A stretch of 6,721 nt of DNA from Candidatus Nomurabacteria bacterium (lineage in GTDB: Bacteria > Patescibacteriota > Minisyncoccia > Phycocordibacterales > UBA9973). The notes below the pieces were generated by a model. That model made no database searches. It saw nothing but the letters and a program-made list of their open reading frames with translations, and was not told the DNA's origin. The number at the start of each line of letters is the position of its first letter. The first letter of the stretch is position 1. The translations under genes were made by a program, and so were the position numbers. The stretch lies in NCBI GenBank assembly GCA_023267315.1, contig JAHFNN010000046.1, positions 1-6,721 of the forward strand, in the 5' to 3' direction. This document shows, piece by piece, positions 6,501 to 6,721 of this stretch.

Positions 6501-6721
6501 AGTGGACATGTCATGGATGTTTACTGGTGCGACCAATTTTAACCAGGATGTGAGTGGTTGGGATGTGTCTAGTGTCATTGCAATGAACAATATGTTTTAT
6601 AATGCCACTCATTTCAACAACGGTGACGCCGCGGGTGCATCAAACAATCCGCTCGACTGGGATGCAAAGTTGGCTAATGTCACAGGGATGGCAAGTATGT
6701 TTGCGGGTGATACTGATTTTA
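3457..6721 (+). CDS. Large secreted BspA/DUF285-repeat surface protein with PKD-like domains, 3' end cut by the window edge
   Basis: This frame is open for at least 1088 codons with no stop and runs off the window. An N-terminal signal peptide (residues 1-31) is followed by two like modules. Module 1 has a PKD-like domain (about 35-100: DWGD at 65-68, HSY at 81-83, GTYTVSI at 87-93), a linker with GCNNL, 19 repeats of about 26 residues (154-653), and a cap (654-731). Module 2 has a second PKD-like domain (about 732-797: DWGDG at 768-772, GTYTVSI at 790-796) and a second repeat array starting at 826. The repeat consensus is M-x-x-M-F-x-x-A-x-x-F-N-Q-D-I-S-x-W-D-V-S-x-V-T-x, which matches the 26-residue bacterial surface repeat family (DUF285; BspA-like leucine-rich repeat proteins). 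Such proteins are extracellular and often adhesive. The ligand here cannot be read from the sequence. No lipobox is present; any C-terminal anchor would lie beyond the window. The gene diverges from the S1 gene. Confidence 0.93.
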   Translation, partial: MYYKYQKFYHLLLLILAVLCVATFFIFKAKAYTPGAFVTTWQTTTNGESITIPTFPGDTYNYDIDWGDATTSTGVTGDATHSYLIAGTYTVSITGIFPQIFFNNTGDKSKIISINQWGNIQWSSFGGAFWGCNNLQVIDAVDSPMTNALSGISMDHMFDGATVFNSSIGFWGSDMSKVNSMYYMFNNAGAFNQDVSDWDISNVTTMFGMFAYATAFNNGGVPLDWSTASPWSVTDMEGMFLGAVSFNQPIGGWDVSNVTVMTNMFNNATSFNQPIGGWDVSNVIYMQRVFEHATSFNQDISNWNVSNVTTMRSMFGYASAFNQDVSPWNISKVTDMWGMFQNMAAFNNGGVPLDWSTASPWSVTGMEGMFINTPSFNQPIGGWDVSKVTNMTGMFHNAASFNQPIGLWNVGAVTDMSEMFYGDTNHTTFNQDISNWNVSNVTTMRYMFGYDLAFNQDVSPWNISKVTDMLGMFSNAVSFNNGGLPLDWSTASPWSVTNMVGMFIGATNFNQPINGWDVSKVTNMTAMFENTNTFNQDISNWNVSSVLDMTEMFDFANAFNQDISNWNISKVVSMRGMFYHAATFNNGGVPLDWSTASPWSVTTIWGMFALDTVFNQPIGGWDVSKVTDMEGVFYGATSFNQNIGNWDVRNVTNMVNFLYNAKLSTTNYDALLAGWALLPLQNNIGFHGGSSTYCASAAQREIIKTTYGWNSNYSPFSLSGNFIDGGMDPLCGAFITTWKTDNPGASNSNQIKITTSTTGAITYNYYVDWGDGQTNSGVTGDITHTYAAPGTYTVSISGQFPWFTPGGDNQKILTVEQWGTQVWNSMQEMFSGCTHLTINATDAPDLSVATSMQETFKNASSINSNLGSWDVSHITTMQGLFDGASSFNQDISSWNVSNVVAMNNMFNDATHFNNGGQPLDWDAKLANVTGMSAMFRNDADFNQPISGWDVRAVTTMHFMFQNATSFNQDISAWTLTNIREMSDMFHGATAFNNGDTTNIHTKPVTWGSRLNHTTSVDMSWMFTGATNFNQDVSGWDVSSVIAMNNMFYNATHFNNGDAAGASNNPLDWDAKLANVTGMASMFAGDTDF
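3559..3756 (+). other. PKD-like domain 1 of the repeat protein
   Basis: Residues 35-100 hold the PKD hallmarks: DWGD, then HSY, then GTYTVSI, the pattern of a small extracellular beta-sandwich. It starts with GAFVTTW (35-41), which recurs as GAFITTW at 732-738. The stretch after it (101-153, with INQW and GCNNL) is matched by VEQW and GCTHL after the second PKD domain, so the duplicated unit is larger than the PKD domain alone. Confidence 0.7.
3916..5415 (+). repeat. Repeat array 1: 19 BspA/DUF285-type units with a higher-order super-repeat
   Basis: Nineteen units, mostly 25 residues (75 bp), each start with a variant of MxxMF. Four are longer (30 residues) and carry FNNGGxPLDW and STASPWSVT; they begin (at FNN) at 4102, 4492, 4891 and 5206, giving periods of 390, 399 and 315 bp. 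Each long unit is followed by an FNQPIxGWDVS unit. Exact DNA repeats include 4099-4158 with 4489-4548 (60 nt), 4342-4393 with 4741-4792 (52 nt), 4417-4465 with 4816-4864 (49 nt) and 4189-4226 with 4264-4301 (38 nt). The third period lacks one unit. One unit near 4711 carries three extra residues (DTNHTT region). Confidence 0.92.
5416..5649 (+). other. C-terminal cap of repeat array 1
   Basis: Residues 654-731 break the repeat pattern. NYDALLAGWALLPLQ is followed by FHGGSSTYC, ASAAQREII and GWNSNY. This cap form commonly closes DUF285 arrays: NYDALLxGW, then a GxSxY stretch, then an alanine-rich helix. Here it lies in the middle of the protein and leads into the second PKD-like domain, which supports a module boundary at about residue 731. 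Confidence 0.75.
5650..5847 (+). other. PKD-like domain 2 of the repeat protein
   Basis: Residues 732-797 repeat the order of domain 1: GAFITTW (732-738), DWGDG (768-772), HTY (784-786), GTYTVSI (790-796). The two domains begin 697 residues apart. Similarity is clear in protein, but the DNA has diverged, so this duplication is older than the super-repeats of array 1. Confidence 0.75.
5932..6721 (+). repeat. Repeat array 2: nine units plus a partial tenth, cut by the window edge
   Basis: Units start at residue 826. The first two (with GCTHL and SINSNLGSW) are degenerate N-terminal capping units; then come FNQDIS, FNNGGxPLDW, FNQPIS and FNQDIS types. Two units carry PLDWDAKLANVTG (near 6205 and 6649) where array 1 has PLDWSTASPWSVT, and one carries a longer insert (about 6430-6510, with HTKPVTWGS). 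Array 2 thus follows the same unit order as array 1 with its own variant of the long unit. Confidence 0.88.

Overview
The window reads as a piece of an AT-rich bacterial chromosome, most likely from the Candidate Phyla Radiation (Patescibacteria), perhaps a Parcubacteria-type lineage. This placement is an inference. It rests on the compact, mostly single-gene transcription units, a four-domain S1 protein instead of the six-domain E. coli form, and a very large repeat-built secreted protein of a kind common in these genomes. TGA serves as a stop codon (membrane protein gene, 1137-1139) and tryptophan is TGG, so the standard bacterial code applies and the TGA-recoding lineages are unlikely.

Layout from left to right. 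Positions 1-410 (minus) hold the N-terminal part of a type I signal peptidase (lepB), cut by the window edge. Divergent from it is pth, peptidyl-tRNA hydrolase (500-1087, plus), with a promoter placed so that its mRNA is probably leaderless. A perfect palindromic terminator at 1097-1124 separates pth from the convergent gene for an unrecognised membrane protein (1137-1970, minus). That gene has its own near-consensus promoter (2001-2030), preceded by a strong terminator (2041-2077) that ends the upstream gene. That upstream gene encodes a ribosomal protein S1-type protein with four S1 domains (2093-3196, minus). Its roughly 120-nt leader (3197-3316) holds a long hairpin, a stranded perfect Shine-Dalgarno-like stretch, and an intrinsic-terminator-like hairpin just before the start codon, so it looks like a cis-regulatory leader.

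The right half (3457 to the window end, plus) is one uninterrupted reading frame of at least 1088 codons that runs off the edge. It has an extended -10 promoter, a textbook ribosome binding site and a Sec signal peptide. Its body is two copies of one module: a PKD-like beta domain followed by an array of roughly 26-residue BspA/DUF285-type repeats. Array 1 has 19 units plus a C-terminal cap. Array 2 has nine complete units and part of a tenth at the edge. Inside array 1 the units form a higher-order super-repeat of about 390 bp with blocks of exact DNA identity, a sign of recent internal duplication.

The genes do not form an obvious pathway. pth and S1 are translation housekeeping genes. Signal peptidase I is the enzyme expected to cleave the exported repeat protein, but that is a general link rather than a local operon. 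The most noteworthy items are the modular surface protein and the S1 leader.
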